Assembly: GCA_015066565.1 (NCBI GenBank)
Contig: SVOB01000002.1
Coordinates: forward strand, 248,001-312,000
Length of the DNA stretch: 64,000 nt
Origin: Oscillospiraceae bacterium
GTDB lineage: Bacteria > Bacillota > Clostridia > Oscillospirales > Acutalibacteraceae
Reading direction: 5' to 3'
The notes under the pieces were generated by a model, which ran no database searches, was not told where the DNA came from, and saw only the letters and a list, made by a program, of their open reading frames with translations. Shown in pieces: positions 1 to 8,234 of the stretch. Position 1 is the stretch's first letter. Each line of letters begins with the position of its first letter. The position numbers were made by a program, and so were the translations under genes.

Positions 1-207
1 GTCGTGGTTGTCAAGGAAGGTGTTAAGCGGATATGTAGCCGCCGTAGCCATTACCATAACGAAGATGACCGCCAAGGACATTCCGACCGCCGTTTTTGTT
101 TTCTTCGATACGCCTAAGAACGGGCAGATACCGAGGAACTTTGAAAGGATATAGTTATTCGTAAAAATACCCGTAAGTATTATTGCAAAGAAGCCGTAGT
201 TTTTCAT
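1..207 (-). CDS. rnfA: Rnf complex subunit A, 5' part only
   Basis: This is the N-terminal 69 codons of RnfA; the gene runs off the left edge. RnfA is a membrane subunit of the Na+- or H+-pumping ferredoxin:NAD+ oxidoreductase. The visible protein starts MKNYGFFAIILTGIF, has the family block with NNYILSKFLGICPFLGVSKK, and continues into a second membrane helix. The start codon (205-207) overlaps the rnfE stop as ATGA, so translation is coupled. The order C-D-G-E-A is the usual clostridial one, and rnfB would be expected next, outside the window. The family call is firm; the rest of the gene cannot be seen. Confidence 0.93.
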   Translation of the reverse strand, partial: MKNYGFFAIILTGIFTNNYILSKFLGICPFLGVSKKTKTAVGMSLAVIFVMVMATAATYPLNTFLDNHD

Positions 208-938
208 TCAGCAGCCGCCTCCTTTGCCTTATTTTCGTCGCAGCTCTCTCTGTCGATAAGCGCGATTTTACAGCTCTGCGCCATAGGACATGCGCTGCAG
301 CCTTTAAGCTCGGCTTTCGGAACGCCTTTCTTTTCGGCGAGCTTGTTAGCGCATGCCATAAGAAGACCGAATACGAAGAAGCCGCCGGGAGCGAGAATGA
401 ATACTGTCATAGCGGGTATGCTTTCGGGGAAAATCTTGTGTCCGTAGAAAGCGCCCGAGCCGAAGAACTCTCTTATCGTTCCCATAAGGAAAAGCGCAAT
501 AGTGAAACCGACGCCCATTCCTACGCCGTCAACCGCCGAAGCGATAACCCTGTTCTTACCTGCGTAAGCCTCGGCTCTGCCGAAGATAATGCAGTTAACG
601 ACTATAAGCGGAAGATAAACGCCCAGCTGTTTGTCGATTTCGGGAAGAAACGCCTTTACAAGCATCTGAACGATAGTTGTGAACGAAGCGATAACAACTA
701 TGTAGCAGGGGATTCTTACCTTATCGGGAATGAGTTTTCTCAGAGCCGAAATAACTATGTTCGAGCAGATGAGAACGAATGAAGCTGAAAGACCCATACC
801 TATTGCGCTTTCAACCGAGGTTGTAACCGCAAGCGTCGGGCAGGTACCTAAGACCAGACGGAGAACGGGATTTTCTTTGATTAATCCCTTTGTAAATTCC
901 TTGTATAAAGGTTTTTTCTTATCAGCCATTATTCTCAC
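204..938 (-). CDS. rnfE: Rnf complex subunit E
   Basis: This 244-residue protein of the RnfA/RnfE/NqrD/NqrE family has about six hydrophobic segments. Together with RnfA it forms the membrane core that moves electrons across the bilayer during ferredoxin:NAD+ oxidoreduction. The block LVLGTCPTLAVTTSVESAIG near residue 30 is typical. It overlaps rnfG upstream by 17 bp and rnfA downstream as ATGA. An unusual point is the soluble C-terminal tail, which carries four cysteines (C214, C217, C223, C233) in a CxxC-x5-C arrangement. That could hold a metal or disulphide, but nothing in the sequence proves it. The assignment rests on sequence and operon position. Confidence 0.95.
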   Translation of the reverse strand: MRIMADKKKPLYKEFTKGLIKENPVLRLVLGTCPTLAVTTSVESAIGMGLSASFVLICSNIVISALRKLIPDKVRIPCYIVVIASFTTIVQMLVKAFLPEIDKQLGVYLPLIVVNCIIFGRAEAYAGKNRVIASAVDGVGMGVGFTIALFLMGTIREFFGSGAFYGHKIFPESIPAMTVFILAPGGFFVFGLLMACANKLAEKKGVPKAELKGCSACPMAQSCKIALIDRESCDENKAKEAAAE

Positions 939-1497
939 CTCCCGTAAGTTTATTGAAGCTTTCTATAGCATTGTTTACGCCGAGCGTAACTGCCTTTGAG
1001 GTTATTGTTGCGCCCGTTAGCGCCTGAATTTCGGTGTCGGCAGGGTTGTTTTTCGCAACTCCTATAACGCCGCCCATATCTTTGTACTGTTCAAGGAACC
1101 ACGGCTGGTTTTTGGCGTTCATGCCGAGACCTGCGGTTTCGCTCAATTCCGTGATTTCAACGCCGTGAACAGTTCCGTCGGTGTTTATTCCGACCTGCAT
1201 ATAAATCGTTCCGCCGTAACCCTTTGTCTCCTCGGGGAAAATGTAGCCGACGATTTCGCCGTTTCCGTCATATCCCTCATAATAGGTAATTCCGTTTTCG
1301 GTTTTTTCGTCCGAAAAGGTTTTAGCGGTGTCAAGAACCTTCGTTCTCGCCTCAGCCTCAGCCTGAAGCGAAAGGGTTTTGATTTTATCCGCCGTAGCCT
1401 TGTTGGTAAGACCTAAAAGGAAGGTGAAAACTATACAGATTATCAGAAGCGAGAGAACGGGAATGAAAACATCCTTCATAATGTTTGCCTTTTTCAT
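922..1497 (-). CDS. rnfG: Rnf complex subunit G, flavoprotein
   Basis: A 191-residue protein with one N-terminal membrane anchor (about residues 10-32) and an extracytoplasmic FMN-binding domain. The TGATIT motif near the C-terminus is the covalent flavinylation site of RnfG/NqrC proteins, and Thr164 is the predicted FMN-phosphothreonine. RnfG relays electrons between RnfD and the other redox subunits. The start ATG overlaps the rnfD stop by 4 bp. The ApbE flavin transferase needed to load this site is encoded about 3.2 kb upstream in the same direction. Confidence 0.95.
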   Translation of the reverse strand: MKKANIMKDVFIPVLSLLIICIVFTFLLGLTNKATADKIKTLSLQAEAEARTKVLDTAKTFSDEKTENGITYYEGYDGNGEIVGYIFPEETKGYGGTIYMQVGINTDGTVHGVEITELSETAGLGMNAKNQPWFLEQYKDMGGVIGVAKNNPADTEIQALTGATITSKAVTLGVNNAIESFNKLTGGENNG

Positions 1498-2504
1498 TGT
1501 GCCGCCTCCTTTTTCTGTTTCTTTTCCTTAACAGTGCCGAAGGGCTTTGGAGTGGTGAATTTTTCAATCTGAGGAACAAGTATGTTCATAATGATAATCG
1601 AGAACGAAACGCCCTCGGGAAGCGAGCCGAACAGCCTTATTACCGAGGTGATTATTCCGCAGCCGATTGCGAAAATAACCTGTCCTTTGAAATTGACGGG
1701 CGAGGTGGTGTAGTCGGTAGCCATAAAGATAGCGCCGAGAAGAAGTCCGCCCGAAAGAACCTCGTAGCCTACGAATTCAAGGTTTCCCTTGCCTGCGATT
1801 AACATAATAAGCGCAACCGTTCCGACAAAGCAAAGCGGAATCGTAGCCTTGATAACTCTTCTTACAAGAAGATAGATAAAGCCTAAAATCAGCGCTATTG
1901 CGCAAACCTCGCCGATTGAGCCCTGGCGGATACCCATGAGCATATATAAAAGCGAGGGCAATTCTTCGCCCGAAATGTCAGCCTTGTCGGCGACGTTGCC
2001 GAGTACCGAAAGGGGAGTGGCGGTAGTGACAATGTCAACGCCCTTGTGCTGCCAGGCAAAGGGCATGCCGTAATTTGACATATAAACGGGGAAGGAAACC
2101 ATAAGAACAATTCTTCCTACTAAGGCGGGGTTTACGAAATTCTGTCCGATACCGCCGAAGAACTGCTTTGCAACGATAATCGCAACCGCCGCGCCGATAA
2201 CTACCATAGCCAGCGGAATATCAACGGGAAGGTTAAAGGCTAAAAGCATACCCGTAACTACTGCGCTGAGGTCGGCGAGGGTGTTGTGCCTTTTCATTAT
2301 CTTGCGTGAAATGAACTCAAAGCCTACGCAGGAAGCAACGCTTACCGCCGTTACAAGAAGAGCTCTGAGCCCGAATATGTAAGCGGAGGCCAAAAGCGAG
2401 GGAATCATCGCAATAATAACGTCAAGCATAATGCCCGTTACGGTATCGCTTGAACGGAAATGCGGTGAAGCGCTTACGTTAAGAAGTCTTTTTTCTTCAC
2501 TCAT
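1494..2504 (-). CDS. rnfD: Rnf complex subunit D, flavoprotein
   Basis: A 336-residue polytopic membrane protein of the NqrB/RnfD family. I place the start at 2504 (MSEEKRLLNVSASPHF) rather than the longest possible start at 2609. The longer version runs through rnfC coding sequence, while 2504 gives an ATGA overlap with the rnfC stop and a GGAGG-like site just upstream. Thr163 in TTATPLSVL matches the second flavinylation site of this family, usually written SGAT; here the preceding residues are TTA. RnfD carries covalent FMN inside the membrane part of the pump. It lies between rnfC and rnfG with overlaps on both sides. Confidence 0.95.
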   Translation of the reverse strand: MSEEKRLLNVSASPHFRSSDTVTGIMLDVIIAMIPSLLASAYIFGLRALLVTAVSVASCVGFEFISRKIMKRHNTLADLSAVVTGMLLAFNLPVDIPLAMVVIGAAVAIIVAKQFFGGIGQNFVNPALVGRIVLMVSFPVYMSNYGMPFAWQHKGVDIVTTATPLSVLGNVADKADISGEELPSLLYMLMGIRQGSIGEVCAIALILGFIYLLVRRVIKATIPLCFVGTVALIMLIAGKGNLEFVGYEVLSGGLLLGAIFMATDYTTSPVNFKGQVIFAIGCGIITSVIRLFGSLPEGVSFSIIIMNILVPQIEKFTTPKPFGTVKEKKQKKEAAQ

Positions 2505-3841
2505 TTCTTCTTTGCCTCCTCTCTGAGAAGCGCCTTGGCCTCTCTCATTGACTGAACAAGGGGTTTGCCTGCGGGGCAGGAATATGCGCACGAGCCGCAT
2601 TCCATACAAACCATAACGCCGGTACCCTTTAACGATTCGACGTCACGGGCAAGAGCGAAACGGTCGATAAGAGTCGGCATAAGCGACATCGGGCAAACGT
2701 TAGCGCATCTTCCGCAACGGATACAGTCGCGTTCTTTTTTATAAACGTTTTCTTTCTTTGTGAAAGCGAGAATAGCGTTATTCTGTTTGAGAACGGGATA
2801 TTCCGTTCCGATTACCGCAACGCCCATCATCGGGCCGCCCGTAATAATTTTTGCAGGCTCTTCCCTGAAGCCGCCGCAGAAATCAATAATATCCTGAAGC
2901 GAGGTGCCGACGGGAACTCTGACGTTCTTCGGGTTGGCAATCGCCGAGCCGTCAACAGTCAGCGAACGGCTTACGAGCGGTCTGCCCGTTCTTAAAAATC
3001 TTCCGACAAAACCGACCGAGCCTACGTTCATAACGACGCAACCTACGTCAGCGGGAAGCTTTCCGGGCGGAACCTTTCTTCCCGTAGCGGACTGAACCAT
3101 CATTTTTTCAGCGCCCTGAGGATATTTCGATTTAAGAGTCATTACCTTGACCTTGTCGCCTATATCTCTTTCGTCGTGAGCGATTTCGTTAAGTATTTTG
3201 ATAGCGTCGGGCTTGTTGTCCTCAACCGCTATAACAATCTGTTCAAAGCCGAGGTATTTCTGAAGCTCATAAACGCCTGCGAGAATGTTTCTTGAATTGT
3301 CAATACATTCTCTGTAGTCGACCGTGATATAAGGCTCACATTCGGCGGCGTTGATAACAAGAGTATCAATGCCTGCGTCAGGCTTGAAAGCGAGCTTGAC
3401 GTGGGTCGGGAAGCCGGCGCCGCCTAAGCCCACAAGACCCGATTCTCTTATAGCCTTTAAAAATTCCTCTCTTGAATTAATGACGGGAGGCTTAACGCTT
3501 TCGTGAAGCCTCATTTCACCGTCGTTTTCAACGAAAACCGCCGTTACGGGCATACCCGTAGCCGTCTTGATTTCCTTTATGGCAGTGACCTTACCCGAAA
3601 CTGACGAGTGAATAGGCGCGCTGACAAATGCGTCTGTGTCGCCGATTTTCTGTCCTACCTCGACTGTATCGCCGACGGAGACAATCGGTTGGCAGGGAGC
3701 GCCGATATGCTGCTGCATCGGAAGAACAACCTGACTCGGCGCCGATATGCGCTCAACAGGCATATCCTTGGTGTTTTTATGGTGTGAAACCATAACGCCG
3801 CCGCGCACCTGCTTAACTGCGTGCAAAATGCCGTTTGCCAT
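2501..3841 (-). CDS. rnfC: Rnf complex subunit C, NADH-binding iron-sulfur protein
   Basis: This 446-residue peripheral subunit exchanges electrons with NAD(H). In order it has a barrel-sandwich N-terminus, the FMN/NADH-binding Rossmann region with GLGGAGFPTHVK (about 140-150), an SLBB segment, and two 4Fe-4S motifs: C373-x2-C376-x2-C379-x3-C383 and C412-x2-C415-x2-C418-x3-C422. It is the first rnf structural gene here and lies 3 bp after the Gx-family membrane gene. It is about the usual length for firmicute RnfC, without the long repeat tail of proteobacterial forms. Confidence 0.96.
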   Translation of the reverse strand: MANGILHAVKQVRGGVMVSHHKNTKDMPVERISAPSQVVLPMQQHIGAPCQPIVSVGDTVEVGQKIGDTDAFVSAPIHSSVSGKVTAIKEIKTATGMPVTAVFVENDGEMRLHESVKPPVINSREEFLKAIRESGLVGLGGAGFPTHVKLAFKPDAGIDTLVINAAECEPYITVDYRECIDNSRNILAGVYELQKYLGFEQIVIAVEDNKPDAIKILNEIAHDERDIGDKVKVMTLKSKYPQGAEKMMVQSATGRKVPPGKLPADVGCVVMNVGSVGFVGRFLRTGRPLVSRSLTVDGSAIANPKNVRVPVGTSLQDIIDFCGGFREEPAKIITGGPMMGVAVIGTEYPVLKQNNAILAFTKKENVYKKERDCIRCGRCANVCPMSLMPTLIDRFALARDVESLKGTGVMVCMECGSCAYSCPAGKPLVQSMREAKALLREEAKKK

Positions 3842-3844
3842 ATA

Positions 3845-4369
3845 TTAACCCCCTTTTTGAGTTTTGATATCTGATTTATTGACAGCGGGCAATAAAACCT
3901 TGAAAATAATGCCCGTGAGAATACCTGAAACAACGCCGAAAACAATTAAGAACGGCGCGTAGCCGAATACGGCTGAGCTTCCGACAAGGAAGAAAGAAAC
4001 GATAAGCTGACCCAGATTGTGCATAAGGGCGCTGAGAACCGAAATCCCGATAAGCCCGATTTTATCCGACAGCTTGAATAACAGATACATTGTAACTGCG
4101 CTTAATACCCCTCCGCAAAGGCTCATAAAAAACGCCGTTACGCCTCTTGTCAGAAACGCAAAAAATGCTTTTATGAAAACTATGTATAACGCCGCGGGAA
4201 GCGAAAAGGTGCAGGCGGCAAACATCGTTACGATATTTGCAAGCCCGGGCTTTGCGCCGGGCGGAAGAAACGGGAAAGCGGGAAGCAGTCCCTCAAGAAA
4301 CGAAAGAACTAACGCCATCGCTCCCATTACGCCGTAAACGGCAACCTTTTTTGTAAGATTATCTTTCAT
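3845..4369 (-). CDS. Gx transporter family / heptaprenyl diphosphate synthase component I-like membrane protein
   Basis: A 174-residue protein with about five membrane segments and the GLLPAFPFLPPGAKPGLANI block seen in proteins annotated as heptaprenyl diphosphate synthase component I or Gx transporter family. No prenyl synthase active-site motif (DDxxD) is present, so the enzymatic name is probably misleading. A small membrane transport-like role fits better. Genes of this family often accompany rnf and apbE in Clostridia. It lies between the NusG_II gene and rnfC with very short gaps and is surely co-transcribed with rnf. Its substrate is unknown. Confidence 0.8.
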   Translation of the reverse strand: MKDNLTKKVAVYGVMGAMALVLSFLEGLLPAFPFLPPGAKPGLANIVTMFAACTFSLPAALYIVFIKAFFAFLTRGVTAFFMSLCGGVLSAVTMYLLFKLSDKIGLIGISVLSALMHNLGQLIVSFFLVGSSAVFGYAPFLIVFGVVSGILTGIIFKVLLPAVNKSDIKTQKGG

Positions 4370-4376
4370 ATTCCAC

Positions 4377-4745
4377 CTAATACGAAATGACGTCTATTTC
4401 ATTTGACCCGCCCGAAACGGTTATTACGGTTGCGGTCGGAACGCAAACAGCGGTGTCGCCCGAATGAGAAAGAACCCCGCATTTTACGCATAGCTTATCG
4501 GGACAGTCGGCCTTTTTAAACGAAACCGCATTTTTTTCAACAAGAATAACCGCGCCGTCAAGCTTTAATTCATAGCTTTCCGTAACCTGTGAAAGCTCAA
4601 TTGTATAAAGCTTTTCGCCTTTCTGAAAAATCTCTGCTTTAAGGTTTTCTTTTTTAAAAAACCTCGGCAAAAGAAAAGCGAGAGAAACGGCAAGAAGTAC
4701 CGAAATGATTATCAGGTCAACCTTTGAAAAGAGTTTACGCTTCAT
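4377..4745 (-). CDS. NusG domain II-containing membrane-anchored protein
   Basis: A 122-residue protein with an N-terminal membrane anchor (about residues 10-28) and an outside domain of the NusG_II type. The domain contains a cysteine pair pattern (DCPDKLCVKCG, with cysteines also at VCVPT). Proteins like this are commonly encoded next to apbE and rnf genes in Firmicutes; their function is not established. The gene overlaps the end of apbE by 11 bp and precedes the Gx-family gene by 7 bp, so it belongs to the same transcript. The cysteines might be redox-active or bind metal, which is inference only. Confidence 0.75.
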   Translation of the reverse strand: MKRKLFSKVDLIIISVLLAVSLAFLLPRFFKKENLKAEIFQKGEKLYTIELSQVTESYELKLDGAVILVEKNAVSFKKADCPDKLCVKCGVLSHSGDTAVCVPTATVITVSGGSNEIDVISY

Positions 4746-5784
4746 ATTCGCTCACCGAAAAACCGTTGTCGGTTAAAGTGAAAATATCGCTTAAACCGCT
4801 GTCAATTTTAACGCTTTTATCCTTGAACACAAAAATCGCCTTTGCGCCGTTTTCTTTAAGAAGCGAAAGGGTTTCGCCGTTAAAGCCCATTACAAAGCAG
4901 GCGGTTGAAAGCGCATCGCTTTTAGCCCCGTTGTCACAGATAACCGTAACGCCCGTAAGCTCGTTTTCTACGGGGTAGCCCGTAGTACAGTCGAGCAGGT
5001 GATGATAGGTTTTTCCGTCCTTCTCGAAAACCTTTTCGTAGTTGCCCGAGGTCGAAACAAAGGCGTAATCGGTTGAAATGTAGCCGAAATAATCGTTCTC
5101 GTTGCCGAAAGGATTTCTTATGCCGACGTTTATCTTTTTGCCCTTTTTTGTTTCGCCCTTGGCGAAAATGCTTCCGCCTACGGCAACAACGGCGTTATCA
5201 ATTCTGCTATCGTTCAGCATATTTGCCGCAAGGTCGCAGGCAGCGCCCTTTCCGACGGAGCCTAAATCAAGCCTGACGCCCGAAGAAGCAAATACGTTTT
5301 CGCCGTCAATACGGATTTTTTTGTCGTCGGTCTTTTTTAAGGCGGCTTTAATCTGTCCGTCCGAGGGGATTTGCTCTTTGCCTGAGTCAAAATCCCAGAG
5401 CGAAGAAAGAGTTCCTACGGTAACCGCCGCCTTACCGTTTGTCTTTGAATAAATATTTAAAGTGTCATTCAGAATCGAAAGGAAAATGCCGTCTGCCTTA
5501 ACTCTGTCACCCTTATTGATTCTGCCGACGAGCGAAGAGTCGGTTTTAGCCGTCAGTATTTCGGTATCAAGCCTGCTTATGCCGTCAATAATGTTTTTTT
5601 CAACGCCCTGTTTATCACTGCCGAAGGTCTTAACAGTTACAACCGAGCCCATGGCGAAGCCAAGCTCGCTTTTTTCCTCGTAGGGCTTGTTATTGAACAT
5701 AAAAAATCCGACCACTGCCAGAATAATAAGAAAAATGACGGCAACAGTCGAGATGATTATTTTAGTTTTTTTCGATAAATTCAC
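4735..5784 (-). CDS. apbE: FAD:protein FMN transferase
   Basis: A 349-residue ApbE. It has an N-terminal membrane anchor (about 9-30) followed by the transferase domain starting at the family motif LGFAMGSVVTVKTFG. It also has the conserved GAACDLAANML, GGSIFAKG and GYPVENELTGVTV blocks. ApbE moves FMN from FAD onto threonine in extracytoplasmic flavoproteins, in a Mg2+-dependent reaction. Its likely targets here are Thr163 of RnfD and Thr164 of RnfG. The anchor places it outside the membrane, where RnfG is. It is the first gene of the minus-strand unit, below a sigma-A-like promoter at 5815-5844. Confidence 0.95.
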   Translation of the reverse strand: MNLSKKTKIIISTVAVIFLIILAVVGFFMFNNKPYEEKSELGFAMGSVVTVKTFGSDKQGVEKNIIDGISRLDTEILTAKTDSSLVGRINKGDRVKADGIFLSILNDTLNIYSKTNGKAAVTVGTLSSLWDFDSGKEQIPSDGQIKAALKKTDDKKIRIDGENVFASSGVRLDLGSVGKGAACDLAANMLNDSRIDNAVVAVGGSIFAKGETKKGKKINVGIRNPFGNENDYFGYISTDYAFVSTSGNYEKVFEKDGKTYHHLLDCTTGYPVENELTGVTVICDNGAKSDALSTACFVMGFNGETLSLLKENGAKAIFVFKDKSVKIDSGLSDIFTLTDNGFSVSEYEA

Positions 5785-5814
5785 CGAATTTTCACCCCAC
5801 TGAAATTAATAATA

Positions 5815-5844
5815 ATTATACTATAAATATAGATATTATTTCAA
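5815..5844 (-). promoter_or_regulatory. Sigma-A-like promoter of the apbE-rnf operon
   Basis: On the minus strand, TTGAAA (5839-5844) and TATAAT (5815-5820) are separated by 18 bp, about 30 bp before the apbE start. This is the best match in the 157-bp gap between the divergent apbE and alcohol dehydrogenase genes. The rest of the gap is AT-rich with no obvious operator. Confidence 0.6.
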
Positions 5845-5941
5845 TCATTATTTAATATAAAATTGCCGGAAATTTTTAGTGGATTTTTACAAAATATTGT
5901 GTTAAAATATTAACATATTACATAGATTTTGAGGCGATTTT

Positions 5942-7048
5942 ATGAGCTTTAATCTTGAAAAGCCCGTCAGAGTTATTTCGGGCGAAAACTCCGTTTTGAA
6001 TAACGGCGAATTGTTGAAACAATTCGGTGGAAAATGTCTTATCGTCTGTTCGGGAACTGCCGCCGAAAAAAGCGGCGCTCTGACAGATATAAAAAAGGTT
6101 TTATCTGAAAACGGAATCGGTTTTTCCGTCTTTAACGGAATAACCGAAAACCCGAGGACAGCCGACTGCTTTAAGGCGGGCGGGATTGCTCGGGAAATCA
6201 ACGCCGGTTTTATTATCGGAATCGGCGGCGGTTCAGCGCTTGACGCGGCGAAAGCGGTTGGCGTTTATGCGGCAAATTGTCAAATAAGTTCACCTGACCT
6301 TATTTATTCTTTGCCCGTTGAAAATAAGCCGTTACCTGTTGTCTTAATCGGAACCACCGCAGGGACGGGGAGTGAGGTCACGGGCGTTTCCGTTCTTACA
6401 AACGGTGATGGAAAAAAGAAGAGCGTTAAGGGCGAAAACTATTATGCTTCGCTTGTTTTTGCCGACAGTAAATACACCTTTTCGCTTCCGTTTTCGGTTA
6501 CAGTTTCAACTGCGCTGGACGCTCTTTGCCACGCCGTTGAAAGTTACCTTTCAAATAAGGCTGATTCTGTTTCAAAAAGTTATTCCGAGAAGGCAGTTTC
6601 GCTTTTATGGGGAGAGCTTTCCTGCCTTGAAAAAGAAAAAACTCTGCCCGATAATGAGCAGAGGGATAAGCTTTATGACGCTTCGGTTTTTGCGGGGCTT
6701 GCCATTGAAAAAACGGGTTGCTGTTTTCCGCATACGGTAGGGTATTTTCTGACTGAAAAGCACTCCGTACCCCACGGTAAAGCCTGCGCGGTATTTCTTC
6801 CCGAATATGTAAAAAGGGCTCTTGAATTTAACAGAGAAAGCGCAGAAAAGATACTTTCCGTAATGAAAACCGACTTTGACTCGTTTGAAAAAACAGTAAT
6901 GTCATTATCAGGCGTTAAAATTGACCTTGATAAAAACGAACTCGAAAAATACCTTCATTTCTGGGAAAATGCGGCTAATTTCGATAATTCGCCGGGCGGT
7001 TATACAGCCGACGAAGCGAGAAAACTGATAATAAATCTCTTCGGTTAA
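5942..7048 (+). CDS. Iron-containing alcohol dehydrogenase family protein
   Basis: A 368-residue group III, metal-dependent alcohol dehydrogenase-like enzyme. The nucleotide-binding block IGIGGGSALDAAKAVGVYA (about 92-110) and TTAGTGSEVT (138-147) are clear. All four metal ligands of the family are present: D193, H197, H264 and H278. It should catalyse NAD(P)H-dependent reduction of an aldehyde or oxidation of an alcohol in the cytoplasm; the substrate cannot be told from sequence. It stands alone, divergent from apbE-rnf and convergent with rlmA, whose 3' end overlaps it by 4 bp. There is no clear terminator at that junction. Confidence 0.88.
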   Translation: MSFNLEKPVRVISGENSVLNNGELLKQFGGKCLIVCSGTAAEKSGALTDIKKVLSENGIGFSVFNGITENPRTADCFKAGGIAREINAGFIIGIGGGSALDAAKAVGVYAANCQISSPDLIYSLPVENKPLPVVLIGTTAGTGSEVTGVSVLTNGDGKKKSVKGENYYASLVFADSKYTFSLPFSVTVSTALDALCHAVESYLSNKADSVSKSYSEKAVSLLWGELSCLEKEKTLPDNEQRDKLYDASVFAGLAIEKTGCCFPHTVGYFLTEKHSVPHGKACAVFLPEYVKRALEFNRESAEKILSVMKTDFDSFEKTVMSLSGVKIDLDKNELEKYLHFWENAANFDNSPGGYTADEARKLIINLFG

Positions 7049-7875
7049 TTCTTTTTATAGACAGTTATGTCAAAAACCGTCTGCGTTGTCAGGCGGTTTA
7101 GCTTTTTTAGCTTGTTCTGGTCGTCAATTCCCGTCTTGTAATAATAGGGCGTCATCATAAAAAGATTTAACAAATCTTCGTTATTATCAATTTCAATTGT
7201 ATTTGTAAGCCTTGTTTCGCTTTCAACCGTGAAGCCGTCAAGCGTTTTTTCGGTACTGTCGTTTCTAAGCGGATTATCGTAAACCGCCTTTTTAAGCTCA
7301 AAAAGATGCTCTTCGCCGGGCGTTACGCTTATGAGAACGCCGCCGCTTCCGATTACTCTTCTGTATTCTTCCGAAGCCATAGGCGAGAAGATATTAAGAA
7401 GAATGTCAACGCTGTTATCCTTTATCGGCAGGCTGAAAACCGAGCCGACAGCGCCCGAAATCCCGTTAATTCTCCGCAAGGTGTATTTTACCGCTTCCTT
7501 TGATATGTCCAGAGCACCGACAGAGGCGTTAATATTGTTTGTTTTAAGTAAAGCATAAATACTTGACAGATAGTATCCGTCGCCGCAGCCTGCGTCAAGA
7601 ATTACACAGCCTTCAAAGGCGTGATTCAATACTGTATCGGCAACGGAATTACAGAGGTTTTTGTAGTATCCTTTGTCAAGAAAGCCTTGACGCGCCTCTA
7701 TCATAAGCCTGTCGTCACCGTGATGGGATTTTGAGGATTTCTGACTTAAAAGCAGGTTGACATATCCCTGCTTAGCCTTGTCGAAGCAGTGCCCGTTTTC
7801 ACATTCAACCGACTTAACTTTGTCAAGCAGTTCGCCTTTACACACGGGACACGCAAAGAAGTATTTTTCACTCAT
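7045..7875 (-). CDS. rlmA: RlmA-like 23S rRNA (guanine-N1) methyltransferase
   Basis: A 276-residue methyltransferase with the N-terminal zinc ribbon of the RlmA/TlrB family: C9-x2-C12 and C25-x3-H29. This is followed by the linker HHGDDRLMIEARQGFLDKGYY and a class I SAM-binding core (VILDAGCGDGYYLS). RlmA enzymes methylate G745 or G748 in helix 35 of 23S rRNA. Sequence alone cannot separate the two positions, and TlrB-type members can confer macrolide resistance. It has its own promoter at 7908-7937, divergent from the cysteine T-box. Confidence 0.82.
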   Translation of the reverse strand: MSEKYFFACPVCKGELLDKVKSVECENGHCFDKAKQGYVNLLLSQKSSKSHHGDDRLMIEARQGFLDKGYYKNLCNSVADTVLNHAFEGCVILDAGCGDGYYLSSIYALLKTNNINASVGALDISKEAVKYTLRRINGISGAVGSVFSLPIKDNSVDILLNIFSPMASEEYRRVIGSGGVLISVTPGEEHLFELKKAVYDNPLRNDSTEKTLDGFTVESETRLTNTIEIDNNEDLLNLFMMTPYYYKTGIDDQNKLKKLNRLTTQTVFDITVYKKN

Positions 7876-7907
7876 ATTTTTTCACCGTTTTTTCTTTTCT
7901 TTAAATG

Positions 7908-7937
7908 ATAATAACTGTTAAAACTCTGTTTTGTCAA
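7908..7937 (-). promoter_or_regulatory. Sigma-A-like promoter of rlmA
   Basis: Minus strand TTGACA (7932-7937), 18-bp spacer, TATTAT (7908-7913), about 33 bp upstream of the rlmA start. The -35 box is a full consensus match. Confidence 0.6.
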
Positions 7938-7956
7938 TAAAAAAGAGCGTAACTTG

Positions 7957-7985
7957 TTGACAAAGAAACGAAAATAGAATAAAAT
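7957..7985 (+). promoter_or_regulatory. Sigma-A promoter of the cysE-cysS operon
   Basis: TTGACA (7957-7962), 17-bp spacer, TAAAAT (7980-7985). It lies directly upstream of the T-box leader and predicts a start near 7992, giving a leader of about 240 nt before cysE. Confidence 0.7.
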
Positions 7986-7991
7986 ATATCG

Positions 7992-8210
7992 AAATCAATA
8001 ATTAAAGCAACGGCAAAGAGAAGTAGCTTCTGACTGTCTGAAAGAGAACCGTCGTCATCGGCTGTAAGCGACGGGCAGGTAAAAGACGTGAAATGCGCTT
8101 TGCGGCAGGCGAGGGGAAATACTCGCACGGGTGACTCCGTTAAGGGTCTTTGAGTAATAAATAAGAGTGGAACCGCGTTTTACGCCTCTGTTTTAACAGG
8201 GGCGTTTTTT
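7992..8210 (+). promoter_or_regulatory. T-box leader, tRNA-Cys responsive, with terminator
   Basis: The T-box sequence AGAGTGGAACCGCG is at 8164-8177. It is followed by a terminator: CGCCTCTG 8183-8190 pairs with CAGGGGCG 8197-8204, then a T-run. The base of stem I is formed by GCAAAG (8013-8018) with CTTTGC (8098-8103). The triplet just before the 3' strand, TGC at 8094-8096, sits where the specifier codon belongs and reads cysteine. The antiterminator bulge UGGA would pair with UCCA, matching the U73 discriminator of tRNA-Cys. Uncharged tRNA-Cys should stabilise the antiterminator and turn on cysE and cysS. This element fills most of the 359-bp gap between rlmA and cysE. Confidence 0.93.
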
Positions 8211-8234
8211 TATTCCTTTTCTGGAGGGAAAAAT

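Noticed and set aside
183..782. Plus-strand frame of 199 codons opposite rnfE
   Set aside because: It is antisense to a clear rnfE, has no ribosome site and no recognisable domain.
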